This document shows positions 25,376 to 38,170 of a DNA stretch of 64,000 nt, piece after piece. Each line of letters begins with the position of its first letter. Position 1 is the first letter of the stretch. The notes beneath the pieces are model-generated. The model had not been told where the DNA came from, did no database searches, and saw only the letters and a program-made list of their open reading frames with translations. Source of the DNA: Nephromyces sp. MM_2019 (Eukaryota > Apicomplexa > Aconoidasida > Nephromycida); the NCBI GenBank assembly GCA_015657535.1, contig JADHZB010000189.1:21734-85733 (forward strand). Direction: 5' to 3'. The position numbers and the translations under genes are program-made.

Positions 25376-27473
25376 TCCCATCAACTTCTGAACACTGCAC
25401 CAGTTACTAGCTTATTTATGACGGTTATATCGAGATTACTCGGCTTATTAATATTTTTAATGCTAATTAAGTTATTCAAGTTCTCAGCTTAATATAATTA
25501 TCCAACATATGCTCATCTCATATTTACTGGCATGTCTATCATGGGTACCATTACTCATAATTTTTCCAGCAGCGCGACTTTTAATCGTCGCAAGACTAAT
25601 TATACTCCAAGAGGGCTATAGAATGACAAAAAAATGCACCGCTTTCATGTACTGTATATTTCAAAGATTCATGAGGATGCACCACTGTTAAAGCGTGCAA
25701 CTACCCATACGATAAATATTGTCGTCGAGCCTATTTAGCGGAGTAAACACGACATTCCCATGCCATCATTTACTCCTGAAATATGTAGGGAAAAATCAGT
25801 GTTTAATAAAGTTCTTCCGCAATATGATATTAATGAAATTGTAACCTTTATGGCCGCTTCATCCTACAATTTGTTCAGGATATGCATATATCCAGATTAT
25901 TTAGCCTACTCGGGCATTGAAATTTTCCTTAGTACGAAGAATAAGCTAGTTTTATAATTAGACCCATATTATTTCATAAATTTCGCCCTTCTCACGGCTT
26001 AGCGGTCGTAGGTTGTGCAATTTCACTTCAGGATTAAATAGATTACCTTTTTCGGCAAGAATGAATCAATTTAGCTACAGGAATTCAGGAACTAAGACCA
26101 AATGTTTTACTGAATCCCCCTTTTCGAGGGCGTTCTGTGTGCCTAAGCGAATTTAAACTCTTTCAGCTGACTACATTTTAAGAAAACATAATTTGCACTA
26201 GATATAATATTTTTTTTATTTTTTATTGGGTATTTTTGAGTTAGCGTAAAAGAGTATTTAAGTGAAAATCTAATGAATGTATTTTCACGAACAGTCCGCT
26301 CGCGATATTGTACAAACCCAAAGTTTAACAATCCCCTAGCAGAGGCAGCGTAGTTTGGAATATCCATAAGCTAACTCATTAATCCTACGATTTGTTTGCC
26401 GGCATTATTAATTTTGGCTAGCTAAGCCTACGGTTCCCCCACGATTCAATTGAGCGATTAGCTTTTATTTTACAAAGCAAAGTATGCTTTTGTCTAGTAC
26501 GCTGCTCTTTTAAACAATGTTCTCGGTTTTAATTTGATAATTTTATGAAAGCTGTATTTGATATAGCAGCAGACCTTGATAATATATTATATGCAGAGCT
26601 CGTGTTGTTTCGGCTAGATTTACTTTTCTTTCCCAAAGCACCCTCAATTATTTTTTTTTACTTTTTGAAACATTAGTTTCCAGTAAAATTGCAATACTCA
26701 GACAACCAATTTAGCACGCCAGATCCTTTGTAGAAGCACAACGGAATCTTGAGTCTTAAAATATTTAAAACTCGATGATTTAAAATTTTTTGAATACATT
26801 TTTTGATAATTTAACAACTCATCAGGTATTGCTATTGGGTAAAAGCTTTTTTGCGCTTCTAAGGGAAAATATATTGATGATGCGATGTAGAAAGAATAGT
26901 TTTAGAAGCAAAAATTGTTTTGTGGATAATTCATTAAAAAAAACTACACGCAAAGTTTTTAAAAAAAAAATTATTCATAACATTGCAGTTTGCATCGAGC
27001 GCAGCAATATCAAAAGCATAGCTTACCATATAAGGCAGTAGCTATAAAATTAGTATCATTAATTATGAAAAGGAGTATAAACAAGAAGTGATATTTAAGG
27101 AAATAATAGAGTGCGCCCGGAGCTAGCGTTCTTGTGAGGCGCTTGATATATCATTAAGTGGTTAAAAAATTTTGGTGAAATGCTTTATTCAATGTAACAA
27201 ACTAACATTTGATTTAGTTGTGCGTAATATAGATGGTAATGAATCAATAGGCAATATCTATAATAAAATAATTAGCATAATAAATTATTTTAAATAAATG
27301 TGAATTAACAATTTAATCAAAATAAATATGCGGGGGATCCAACTAGCACGGCAGAAATAACTACAGGGAAATGGTGGTAAAATGGTAAAAAGCTAAGTTC
27401 CATAAGATTCACATGCAGCTACGTAAAATATTATAATCGCACAAAAATGAACGTAAAAAGCGGCCATGATGTT
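25376..27473. other. AT-rich DNA without a supported gene
   Basis: Several short frames occur. The best is minus 26367-26143, whose ATG-led first 35 residues (MDIPNYAASARGLL onwards) look protein-like before degenerating into lysine- and asparagine-rich AT sequence. A donor-like GTACAA follows residue 18. I cannot connect it to other exons. Confidence 0.4.
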
Positions 27474-27692
27474 TTATACTAAACATTGGCTTAGCGAAAG
27501 TGCCCGCTCGAGAGGCGTGCTCTCTTCTCTTTTACGCTGAGAATTTTGTACTCTAATTCTCCCAGAAACTTCATGATCCGCATTCCAAACAGTCATTTCC
27601 ACATCCATGTGCTCTCTTGCGTTAATCCTCGTGTTTGATGATTTACAGTAGCTGGAATATCGTTGAGCACCATTTATGCTCTTCAACAGCAT
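27474..27692 (-). CDS. hypothetical ORF (72 residues) downstream of kinase
   Basis: ATG-led frame with a hydrophilic, protein-like composition (it includes HMDVEMTVWNADHEVSG and QRKREESTPLERALS), ending TAA. It starts 188 bases beyond the kinase stop on the same strand. No family is recognised. It may be a separate small gene, an exon of another gene, or a chance frame. Confidence 0.3.
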   Translation of the reverse strand: MLLKSINGAQRYSSYCKSSNTRINAREHMDVEMTVWNADHEVSGRIRVQNSQRKREESTPLERALSLSQCLV

Positions 27693-27880
27693 ACAAAAGG
27701 CATTTTTTTGCTAATGAGGAGTACCTCTTTTAAAAAAATTGCAAGTTTAAATATTGAGCCAATGAAATTCCTCCGGTGCGATTAATGATGGGAGGCCTTA
27801 TTTAATTTTCTACGCGATTTAAACATACAAACTGGAATCGCGCTATTGCCTTTACTTTATCTTCTTTAAAACATTTGCTT

Positions 27881-30800
27881 TTATATATATTTTTTGTAAT
27901 CAAAGTTTGATGTGAGCTGGAATTCCCGAATTATTTGCTGCATCTTTTCTATGACAGTTAGCAAGTTAAGACGGTCATCGGGTTCCGGTTGCACCAAGCT
28001 TTCAAAAATGTATCTAGCGGCTGCAGCGCATACAGGGAATTTGTGTCGTTCATCATCCAGGCCCATAGATATCTTTACGGCTTCTATCCAGGTTGAGGGT
28101 TCGACCACCCACATGCTATCATCCCCCAGGTACTCCAAAGGGCCTAACCCTTGAGCACTCTTCATGCTGTCAACTACTCTCCTTCCAAGTAGTACCTAAA
28201 TTCGAGAGAAAAGCAAAGATAATAATAGACCAGTTTATTAGTAGTGGAAGAGAAACTCTGGTAGATTCCCTCTCTTGGCTAATTGCCAGTGTACCTCTAT
28301 GTTGCGAACGAGTCGATTAGATGATCAAATCTTTCACTTACTATATGAAAAAATTATACGATAAAATTCCTGTTGGATAACTGTCTTAAGAAAGAACATA
28401 ATTTTTCGGCTTTATCTTTCTCTACAAAATGTAAGCATTACTACAGTGTCAGCAGAATCTCTAGTTTGCCGAAGTTTCGGAATTCCCAAAACAACTTGTA
28501 ATACAAAGCTCATAAATATGATAATTCGCAACTAGAACTGAATATGCACAAAAATGATCCTTGGCTTGAATTATAAGTGATTAAGTTGCTTCCTCTAAAA
28601 AAACCAACTTCAAGCTGTGTGCGAAATAAGGTTAGCTTATGCAATACTTTAAGCGTTAGCTAGGAAGCAATATTTAGCAAATAGGAAATTTTAATATATA
28701 TAACTGAGGCAAGATTGCTTATTATCATGGTATACCTACAAGAAATAATTTTAGTTGCTAATCATTGCTAGTGACGGCACCAAAGTTTGTGCCACATGTC
28801 TATGCTAAATTTGCTGAATCGAGGATGCAAAAGAATTTTCTCCATGAAAGATGGGCATCTCTTCTATTACTGTAGTAATCTAGCAGCATAGTATCTTCAT
28901 AATAAGTGTTTTGAACTTTAGGTGTGCATGGCAGTTGCGGGAGATTAAGTTTCATGCTAGCTTAAAAAAGGCCTTTCACTTATTTGCTCAGGCAACATTG
29001 AAATATTTAAGGAGCGGTGATTGATTAGCCCCCGTGCTATCAACATATACCACTGCTTTAACCCATCGTTTGACTGGCAATGGCGCATTAAAAAGTTCAG
29101 GTGGCCAAGGGATGCTTGCGGAAATTCATTCTTTTTCTTATGGGGGAAGGTATCCCAATACTCTTATTGCGGTTTCTAGAATTCACTCTTTCTAAAATCA
29201 CGGGTATCTCAAAGTCAACTGACCTCTGCTATGGCGAGACCCGCGCCCCACCAATCCGATTTAGCATCTATCTCGACCAGTCGTGCCCTTTCATAGTTTT
29301 TAATCTTCTTCGTAAAATATTCAAGCTTCTTTTGCTCCGGGGACTCATACCAAGAAGTGCCTCCCGTAAACTCCTTGGCATCTTCCATAGAAGCCGTTCC
29401 CAAGTCAATTATCTTCACGTCGACTCCGCAACAGGATGAAGAAGGGCTGAAGGCGTTTGCAGCAACGGAATTAGCATCCTTCGCAAATACGTCTATGACT
29501 ATATTATCAGGCTTTATGTCATTATGTCTAATCCCTAGCTGACCGTACTGGAGCACTCGCTGCAGTGCAATCGTACACCACAATAATTTCTCCATTTCGT
29601 AGCGTCTTTGCAGTGCTATGGTTTGGGGAGAGTAGGCTTGCTCGTACTCCGAGCGAATAACATCAAAGAAATCTGGACCTATAGACAGATTCGGGATTAG
29701 AAATATGTTGTATTTCATGCTCAGTAGTGTTCCCTAAGCTTCTATTTGCCCGATGATAGCGTCCTATCAATGAAAGCGAGTAGGTATCGTGTCAAAGGCG
29801 TGTAGCTCAATTGAACAACGAAAAAATTCTTATCTCATTGGTGCAGCTTTTTATCTCTATGTACTCAGCGCTACTATTCCCCACAATAAAGTAATTCTCT
29901 CTAAATGGGCTAGGTCAATATTGTGCAGCGGAGATTTCTCTCTGCCATGTGGTACGAAGTAATGGCTTATATTGCAAAGCCTTATTCTCGAAGATTAACT
30001 CAAATACTGTGGTTTGCAGCTTCATGATTCGAAATTTTGTACATATTTTGATTGTACGACCAACCTGAAAGTTTTCGCGTTATTAACACGCATCTCCCTG
30101 GATTTTGCCTGTCAAGAAAGTATCCTAGGAGCTCAGCTGAAGGCCATAATTCTTCGAGTTTCCTCCCTGCCATCTTGAGTTTTTGGTAAATGTAAAGATG
30201 GCATTCTATTTCACGCTTTATACTCTTTCCATCTCGAATATTCTCATCTTCTACGAATTTCAAGGCAGCTGGGAATTTTCCATGTTTTTGATCGTTTTTA
30301 AAGTTCCAAGTAATTTGATGCACCTTGCGCTTACTTAAGTTTTGAGAAATTATTTGGTTAGTAGCTGGGATTTGAATCTCTACTCTTGGGGTTTGAATAC
30401 CATGAAGAGGTGGCATAGCAAAAGATATGGGACCAAGAGGGTCCAGATGTCGCTCTGTAATTGTGGAGCTACCTGGAAAACATCGTAAGAGGATGGTATC
30501 AGTATGTGCTTATTTTGTTAGCGGTATGATATTTTATTGCTTAGTAGCTCAATTGAGCTAATTTTGCTCTCGTTGCAGAAAAGTTTTGTTTCCAAAGTTG
30601 TGAAATGTGCTTGTAATGCACAAATTATTGAAATTTAGTTTATTTCCCAAAAAATTGCATTATTTACTTTATTTTTTCACTGCAAGAGTATGCTGCGTTC
30701 TACAGCTAGCTTTTTTTACACTGCTTTTCAGAAAATTGCCCGGGAAATTTTTCATTTGCTGCATCTTGGATGTTTCATTCCGAGGATTCTCAAAATTAGG

Positions 30801-33038
30801 CCGTATTACTTTTATGATATAATATTTTAATGGCACAATATTTCTTTCATGCATTCTGTACACAATTCGTTGCTCACATTTTAGGTTGGTACTGTCAATA
30901 TTTTTGATAATATTTTCCTCGCGGTGCAGCAGGCTTCCATTGAATGAATTCAGTTCGACTGTTTGCTCTTTTTGCAATGCTTTTTCTGGCCGCTTTTTCG
31001 TCAATTTATCTATCGGTATCGTAATTTTAAAAAAAAAAAATTGTATGCTTTTTTTTGCAAATCATCAGTTGCTTCTAACAGAATAATAGATCATCGAAAT
31101 TATAAGTGAAAAAATTGGTCGTTTTATTTTAATCACGTAGAATGCTTAATGTCCGCTTATTTAAGTTTCTAATACTTATTATTTAATAGTAGCTTGAAAG
31201 GTTGCTAGGGTATTACATGCAAAGATTGCTGCGTATCGTAAACGAATTTAAAAATGGTGAACATACTTCAGAATCTGTAGCAACTGCAGTTTCGTATCAA
31301 TTACTGCATTTCATGTTTTACTAGAAGTTTGTAATATGTACTATTAGTTGTGAAATATTCTACGCTTGTATCGTATGCGCTAGTGGGACAATTCTATAAA
31401 GATAAACAAAGCACGTTCTCCTGCGCACACTAAAATGGCTTTTTCTCTGCTGTTGTAGGTAACTAGATGGGTTGGCTTCCAAATAAAACCCACTTCCCGA
31501 GAATATTTGTCACGGTGGTACTTTACGACTTAATTTTCTTAGTACACACCTCTTTTGCTGATATGATTCTTCGAATCTTCGGTAGTGGAGAGGCCAGCGT
31601 CTTTATTTTCGAGTCTCGCTAATATTTCCCCCTTTTTGCTTTCTTCCTCATCCAGGATCCTTCCCAACTTTGACGCCAATAAATTTTCATGTTGTGGCTG
31701 CTCGTTCTCCTGATAATATTCTGCATAGTTATGCTGTGTAGGTTTTTCAAGGATCCTGTTGGAGCTTCCTTTTTTATCCTTTCTACTTAGGATTTTCCCC
31801 ATCCATCCTCTTTTTGTAAGAAACCAATGTATAGAGCTCCTAGAGTGCTGCTCATTTTTAGGGATGCAATGGCTTCCTTGTTTCTTAGTATTACAGAATG
31901 CCTCTCCATCATAACCTGCAGTATTACCACCATAATCGAATGTGTCAACCCTGCCTACTATCTTTGGCTCTTTCGCTTCAGTGTCCTTAAAATAGTCTGT
32001 TATCGCGGCGTCGCCTAATAATTCCTCATCTGAACTATCTATAGGAAATTTGAAGCGGTTTAAAGTTAAGCTACTCGTTGATCTTTGTTCCTGTACGTAA
32101 GGATCTAAACTATTTGGTAATATTTTCAACCAGCTACTTGATGAGTGTTTTTGGAACTTTTCTTCAGCTTCCACTGGGTTAATCTGATATAAATGAGTTT
32201 GGCTTTTAGAGCAAAGATGAGGTGAGGCAGGATATGACTGTGATAATGATGCTGATGATGAAGAAGTGTAATAGAGGACAGTATGAGGATGCAATGGCTT
32301 CGCTTGAAAGGCCTTATGACTACAATTAGTTGAATGAGTAGTTGCTGGAGTATTTGCTGCTAAAAGGGGCTGAATATGTGAGGGCTGACTTTCATACGCG
32401 GACTTGCTATATTCCTGAATGCCTATGGGGTTGCTCCGTTCAATGTCATTCCCATTACGAAGACTGCTTTCTGGACTGGCCTTACTCGCCATGCTTAGAA
32501 CTTCCTTGTGTGGCTGATTTTGGCTGAGCTTGCCTAAATGGCCTTCAGTGTTGTTCGGATGAAGGTTCGACTTCTCAGATACATGTAAATTTTTGTAAAG
32601 GCATGGTTCTGACATGAAAAAGATACCTAGGGGAGGGACATAGTTTACTCCTTGTTGTCCATTTCTAATGCCTGTAGAAGTAACACCACCATCTGAGCTC
32701 CCGGAAATATGATTCTGCACCAGACTCGTCGATGGAATATTATTAATATGAGGATTTAGAGTTAAATTGACTTGCTTTTCCGGATGGGATGTATTTTGAT
32801 AAAGCCTGTGGAGATTATTGTATTGATATGTAGAGATATTCGTGGTGGTACACTGATCTGCGCAGTATATCCTGTAAGGCAGATTTCCATTTTCAATATT
32901 TCTAGCTACCTCTTCGGCCGACGAGAGGCTTATGCAAGCATTATTATTGGAGTATTTCTTGTTTGAGAGGTGACAGTCGTTCAAGCAAGCAATTCCATTA
33001 CATTCGATCGCCGCCAGATTTTCCTTTGGTGTATTCAT
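27881..33038 (-). CDS. protein kinase with long N-terminal extension, WNG/ROPK-like (four exons)
   Basis: Exons (minus): 33038-31550, 30472-30058, 29719-29224, 28195-27881. The junctions agree in phase (1, 2, 0) and predict 904 residues. Residues 1 to about 496 are one exon of S-, N- and Q-rich low complexity. The kinase domain has PAALKFV (K568), an acidic helix C (KREIECHLY), hinge LITRKLSG, catalytic loop HNDIKPDN (H700, D702, K704, N707), IIDLGTA (D740, DLG in place of DFG), SWYESPEQ, DWWGAGLAIAE and, after the last intron, VLLGRR and a closing DDRL segment. The catalytic residues are intact, so activity is expected, but I see no GxGxxG loop ahead of K568. This recalls the coccidian with-no-Gly-loop branch of rhoptry-type kinases. 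No signal peptide is visible at the N terminus. The exon 2/3 border is least certain: GTTGGT is an alternative donor and TTAG an alternative acceptor. Confidence 0.85.
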
Positions 33039-35270
33039 CTTGTATAGGGAAGCCCATACATGGCAGTTTTAGATAACCATAAAATCAAGTGATTGCTAGC
33101 AACTGCGCTGTGAAGTAGAATGGCGCTGGATATAATTTTGCAAATCTCAGCTACGCCTGAGGAAACTCTTAGCTTAGGCAATTATACTCGGATCAATTGC
33201 TCCACATGTGCCTCCTGCTATCTGCTGGAACGCAAGAAATGAGCAAGAAGGTTCCTATTATTTATTAGTCTCAGTATCATTCGGCTTTTACATCCGCTGG
33301 CGGGTTATTTGTACTCTAGAATAGATACTTCAAACAAATCGTTATATTCCTGTTTTTTCAAAGCCTTTAGGCTTAACTACGAAAAGAAAATAGCCTTTTT
33401 CAAAGCCCTGATAACCTACAGGTACGAGATAAAGCTATAAATAAACTATTGAGGAATCGAGATTAGGGTAGCAGTCTACTGATAAGCCTTTTCTGTTTCA
33501 AATGGGTATGATGAGTAAACTACCATGGCAAATGCCAAACATAGAAACCGAGCCACATCTGATGGGGGCTTGAAGACTAGCGAGCAACGGTACAGTTTCG
33601 CATACTCCACCATGACAAGTAAGCAAATATTTTTTTTCGTATTTTCTGCTGTAGAAAAACTGCTTTATTTGTTGAAGCTTTCGATAGAAAGATGTGTTTA
33701 TTCTTGATTAACTCACTGTGAGTGTCGTGACTGTTAGTTTTAACCGCTTCTCCGTGGCTCATTAACTAAGTCATGTAAATGTAGTTAAGTAACACATTTA
33801 AAAGCCTTTTTGTTGAATAAAAGGATATGCTAGAGGAACATTCAGGATTTGCTATACAGGCTTACGGCAACGTTGCCAAACTTTGAGCTCCTTCTAAAAA
33901 AGGTTCGCTAGTAAAAAAAGGTTCGCTAGTATAAAAAGCTTGCTGATATCTTAAGATGTTACTATCCAAATTAGCACAAAAATTTAGAAGGATTGACTTT
34001 AAAGCATATAAGTTCCCATGGCTCACTGGTAAAGATATATATCTGATAAGTCTCAGGAAAAGCCACGAATTGTGAAGATAGTGAAAATTTCTTTTCATTA
34101 TTTATGGGGGAGGATTTTGAGCAACAATTAACGCTGAGTTTCCTATGCAGATTCTAATTGTTATATCACTTATCGGCATATTTCCATTTTTATCACATCA
34201 ATAGCCATAATGAAAAAGTAGCCCAAAGATATTAAGCTTATAGCTTGAATTCGGTAAGCTGTAGTTAAAGAGACGAAGCCTTTCTGCAACTATTCAAAAG
34301 TTCTTGAGCACTCTACGCGTCCTGCAGCTAGAGACACCTTGGAAAAAATGTGATTTGAAACATTTGCTTCGAAAGATGGTAGTTCACATCTCTTTCGTGT
34401 AACCTATGATTTATCAAAATTCTAGCGGGAATAGGGACCACCCACGAAAGGAAACAATTTTATAGCAGTTAAGTTCATATTATCCAGCGTTGCTATATTA
34501 CTGATAAATTTGGGATAAATTTGCTTTTAAAATTTTCCAGCTACGGAGTAAGTCACGTGATGCCACATACTCCCATTTCATTGCAGAAATGATGTTAACA
34601 TCATTTCTGCAAAATCTTTCAAATACTTGCACCAATTTGTTTGGCTGCTTCATCTTATTATCTTGCCATTAAAAAAAAGTTACCTGACGCCTATGCTACG
34701 CACTTTAATTATTATAAAACCTAATAACTTCTTATTTTCCCCGCTATTTCTGGGCGTAGGCATCAGCGAAAAAAGTTGATTGCTCATTTCAGCTATGAAA
34801 GCTCAGCTTCTTAGTTATAAAAACTTTTGATTAGCTTGATGTAGCTCAAACATTGCAGCAAAACTGAGGTGGCTAAGGCATCTTGCCTAAGTTATTGTCT
34901 TTCTATTAGTAGCGTAGATAGTTGACCAAGCGCATGGTGCACAAGCGAAAGCAAATCTAATATATAATTCCAACATCCAAATATAACGAAAAAAATGCTG
35001 CAAAACAGATAATTATGAGTCTTGTATGTGGCACTCTCAAAATTTTATTTAATCTTACCTCCTGAGTGAAAACTGAAGAATTTTTTTGTCAATTTTCCTT
35101 CAGAATAAAAAATATATTATGCTCATAGCGTAAAATTACATAATGCCATTCAGGCCAGCTATAATCAAGCATTCAAATATAGAAAGCAAACTTCTAATAA
35201 TACAGCAAAATTAAACGAAACTGCTAATGTGAATAAAGGGCTTTAGGCTGCTTTACACCTATCAATAATA
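33039..35270. other. 5' flank of the kinase gene and intergenic DNA
   Basis: No supported coding segment. A 17-base A-rich unit ending GGTTCGCTAGT is repeated in tandem at about 33895-33931. A 32-base perfect palindrome lies at 34581-34612. Open frames at 33525-33762 and 33862-34098 have no splice context. Confidence 0.5.
34581..34612. repeat. perfect 32-bp palindrome
   Basis: Two 16-base arms are exact reverse complements with no spacer, centred on GTTAAC. The position is intergenic. Confidence 0.9.
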
Positions 35271-35426
35271 TTAGTTTCCTATACAATCCCTCTTGCACAA
35301 CTTTATGAGCCACTTCGTGTACCGACCCAGCGAATTACTGTTATTACCTCCCGGGGGCTGATACATATCCATATGTCCTCCACCAATCCGGGTTTCACCT
35401 GGAAATCCTCTAACATGGCTTCCTTT
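35271..35426 (-). CDS. candidate terminal exon, unidentified gene
   Basis: A 156-base segment opens after a pyrimidine-rich acceptor (CTCCTTTTTAG), in phase 0, and ends with TAA. The peptide has clear non-random features: GETRIGGGHMDMYQPPGG, then an N- and S-rich linker and GRYTKWLIKLCK. A donor-like GGTAATAAC lies inside, so the exon may be shorter. No upstream exon was found, and a copia-like relic on the other strand lies 1.2 kb away. No product is recognised. Confidence 0.35.
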   Translation of the reverse strand, partial: KGSHVRGFPGETRIGGGHMDMYQPPGGNNSNSLGRYTKWLIKLCKRDCIGN

Positions 35427-36599
35427 CTAAAAAGGAGCCTTAGTAAGCAAAGGGAGCAGATCAACTAGTAATTCAGGAAGGCATCATCACTGCGTTATAA
35501 TAATCTTTTTTGGAGAATTATATCGATCCAGCGAGATCCTACATTTATCGCACTGTCATTGAAATGTTTCTGGTATGAGAGATCCTTAACGCAGGTTTGA
35601 ACTAACCTTGGCAATTATGCCCGAAGGTCGATAAGGAATTAACTTCTGAAAGAAAGCGTGATTAAATAGGGCAAAAAAAAATCCGTTGAATAGAATTCTC
35701 ATGAATTTAATATCTTATTTGCGAGCGAATATCATTGGCTATTCTAAATTATAGTCAGTTGCATGAGGTAGGCTTAAGCAAGGCAGTTGGTCGCTGGTGA
35801 ATTTCATTTATTTATAGTATTCAAGTTATTAGAGATTAAACAGTTACATCTCACCTACAAAGCCTCATCTACACTAAGAAAATTTAGGAAATGTCATACT
35901 ATCCTCCAATTTTACTACAAATTTTTATCGGTAATATACGAGCAAATCTCCAAGCGATTTATTTTGCAACGCTGACGTCCTTGCCTAAAATATTCTATTT
36001 CTTGCTTTCTTAATCCCTTTTTGGCTTTTTTTTTATGTCCCATACACACAGGGCATCATTTTTTTTGGCCCTTCGATATTACTTACCGCTAGATTAATTT
36101 TGGAATAAGCTAGGATCTATGGTAGCTCCTTAAGAAGTTAATCTCTGGCCCTAATTCATAGCATGATAGCTAGCGCTTGTACTAATTCTAAGAGCACATC
36201 TGTTTTCGGGTTCCTAGAGGCTTGCAAGTTTCTTTAAAATTCATATTATCTGCAGCTCATCATATCGTATGCTCGTTTAAGACTAGTACTGCATTAATTA
36301 AACTTTTGCCATGTGCTATTGGGGTGAAATCTCTAAAAGTATCATGAATATGTTAGGACTAAAATTGGTTACTGGAAGTGATGCTGCCCGGGAGCATATA
36401 TTGGTGATTACTCATATATCAGGGTCCTCAATTTCAATAAATTTCAGTCCCCGTCTGTGAATAGAGTGGCAAAGGATAAGACCATACACTTCTATTCTGA
36501 TAGTTTTAATTTATTCCCCTTTCCTACTACGAATATTTTTAATGATATCAAATCTCCTTCCCTTCTAACGAGCATTGGGAACCCTCATGGAATTGAAAG

Positions 36600-38170
36600 T
36601 TAACATGAAGAGATTGATGTTCTTCTAGAAGGTGACATAATCAAGCTTCTCTTATGGAGGCTCGTAGAGTATTGACGCAGTGCGGAAGCCCCGAAGCTGA
36701 AGCACGTCAAGCAGGCCCGGAAAAGTTATGGTTAGTATTCCCTATGTCCCTAGCTTAGAAACGCCTTTTACCTGTGGCCCGCCTACCCTAGGCAGCGGCG
36801 TCGAATATCAAATTAAGTCGAGCTCAACACGAAGATGGTATAGGACGTGCTCACTGTGAAGTGACTAGTGAAGGTGAGCGACATCGGCGTGGAGCTTATC
36901 GTTAAGTTTGGGATGCGTGTATGAAACCCACTAGACACTTGACGGAGGTACATCAGGAGTAGCTCCACAACATGAGTGGCGAGCATGGCAAGTATAGGTA
37001 GAGTTCAGGGAAACTTTATAGGGGATTCAAATACGTACAGCCGTGCAAGCAACCCTCATAGCAATACTGCAAAAATGCCTGCTTCATTACCTCAACCTTA
37101 GTCGATATCCCTGGTGCAACCCTTGAAATGAATCATAGGTCCCCATCTCTTGCCTTAAGCAAACCTTCCAAATCTGCTCCCTTATAAGCAAATGACGTGA
37201 TTAAGGAGCAGTACACATACCTTGATAAAAGAGCACGCAAGCAATTGCTTAGTTGTTACTTGCATGGAAACTTAGAGGTTGCGGCTAAGTGCAACCGATA
37301 AATGGTGTTGCAGTTGCACGAAGTAACAGGAGTGATGAGGATGGTATGCAAAATCGATCTGCTCATACCTCTACAGCGTGCTCTAGTATAGTGGACAACT
37401 AGCCTATGCTTTAAGTATAGCTAGGAAATACGGCATACTAGTGAGCACACATATATTGCTCCTAGTACACACAGGTAATCAGAATTATCCACGCGAAGTG
37501 CTCGCGTGCATATATTCCTTCACGGAAGATTTATTGCTTCTCTCTGCCACTATGTTTATCTTGCTATAGAATACGAAAAAAAAATAACATAAAAGTAGAC
37601 AGCTAATCTGTCATGCTGCGGGATACAATATGCGTGTACATTAAATAGATGCAGCTCATAATTTCTATAGCAGCTGAAACTCAAATTACATGTTACAACG
37701 TAGAATAACACCCAAATCTTTAGCTCTTTAGCCACCTCAGGGACGGGGTCCCCCTTAAGTAGTTTTAAGTGGACAGCATCCACTAAGGCGTGCCATTGGG
37801 ATAATTATAATTTGTGCTAGTCCTGCATAATAGCTCGACGAGAATTTTCAAATAAGCGTATTGTAATTCTCGGGGCCACTCCCAATACTCGTGGGGGGGT
37901 TGAAGGTGAGTCTACATTTCCATAGAAGTATGACATGCAATCTTGAAAGAAGCTCCCGATGCACGTGGTACAATGCTACTTTGCAACGAATATAGATAGC
38001 ATTCACTTCTACACAAGTACTTAAAGGTGGTAGGCAGAACTTACAAGGACTTTAACCGTTTTCATTCTACTGCAAGAGGGTGTTTGGTGGATCGTAGAGG
38101 CTGAGTGCCACTGATGCGCGTACTGCAGAGTATCCTGCGCTATTCACACTTGTTTCACCTCGCTTGCTTA
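36600..38170 (+). mobile_element. second decayed Ty1/copia-like element (RT and RNase H remnants)
   Basis: This block is less AT-rich than its flanks. At 37257-37277 the frame reads YLHGNLE, the copia reverse transcriptase motif that precedes the catalytic region. Twenty-eight codons later, in the same frame (37341 onward), it reads MVCKIDLLIPLQRAL, resembling the VCKL-x-KSLYGLKQA segment. Near 37450 a different frame reads HILLLVHTG, resembling the region leading into the YVDD active site, with the catalytic DD lost. At 38098-38160 the frame reads RLSATDARTAEYPAL, matching the RNase H motif around the family's T-x-AEY. In-frame stops and frame changes show it is dead. The order and spacing (about 0.85 kb from YLHG to AEY) fit a degraded copia pol. 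No LTRs were found. Confidence 0.6.

Noticed and set aside
27912..29542. Plus frames at 27912-28154, 28093-28320, 29101-29439 and 29357-29542
   Set aside because: Antisense to the kinase exons and their flanks. The minus strand carries the kinase motifs.
37556..37783. Minus frame with a helix-turn-helix-like peptide (PVPEVAKELKIW)
   Set aside because: It lies within the copia relic on the other strand, has an in-frame stop just upstream and only a doubtful acceptor. The resemblance to transposase helix-turn-helix segments is probably coincidence.
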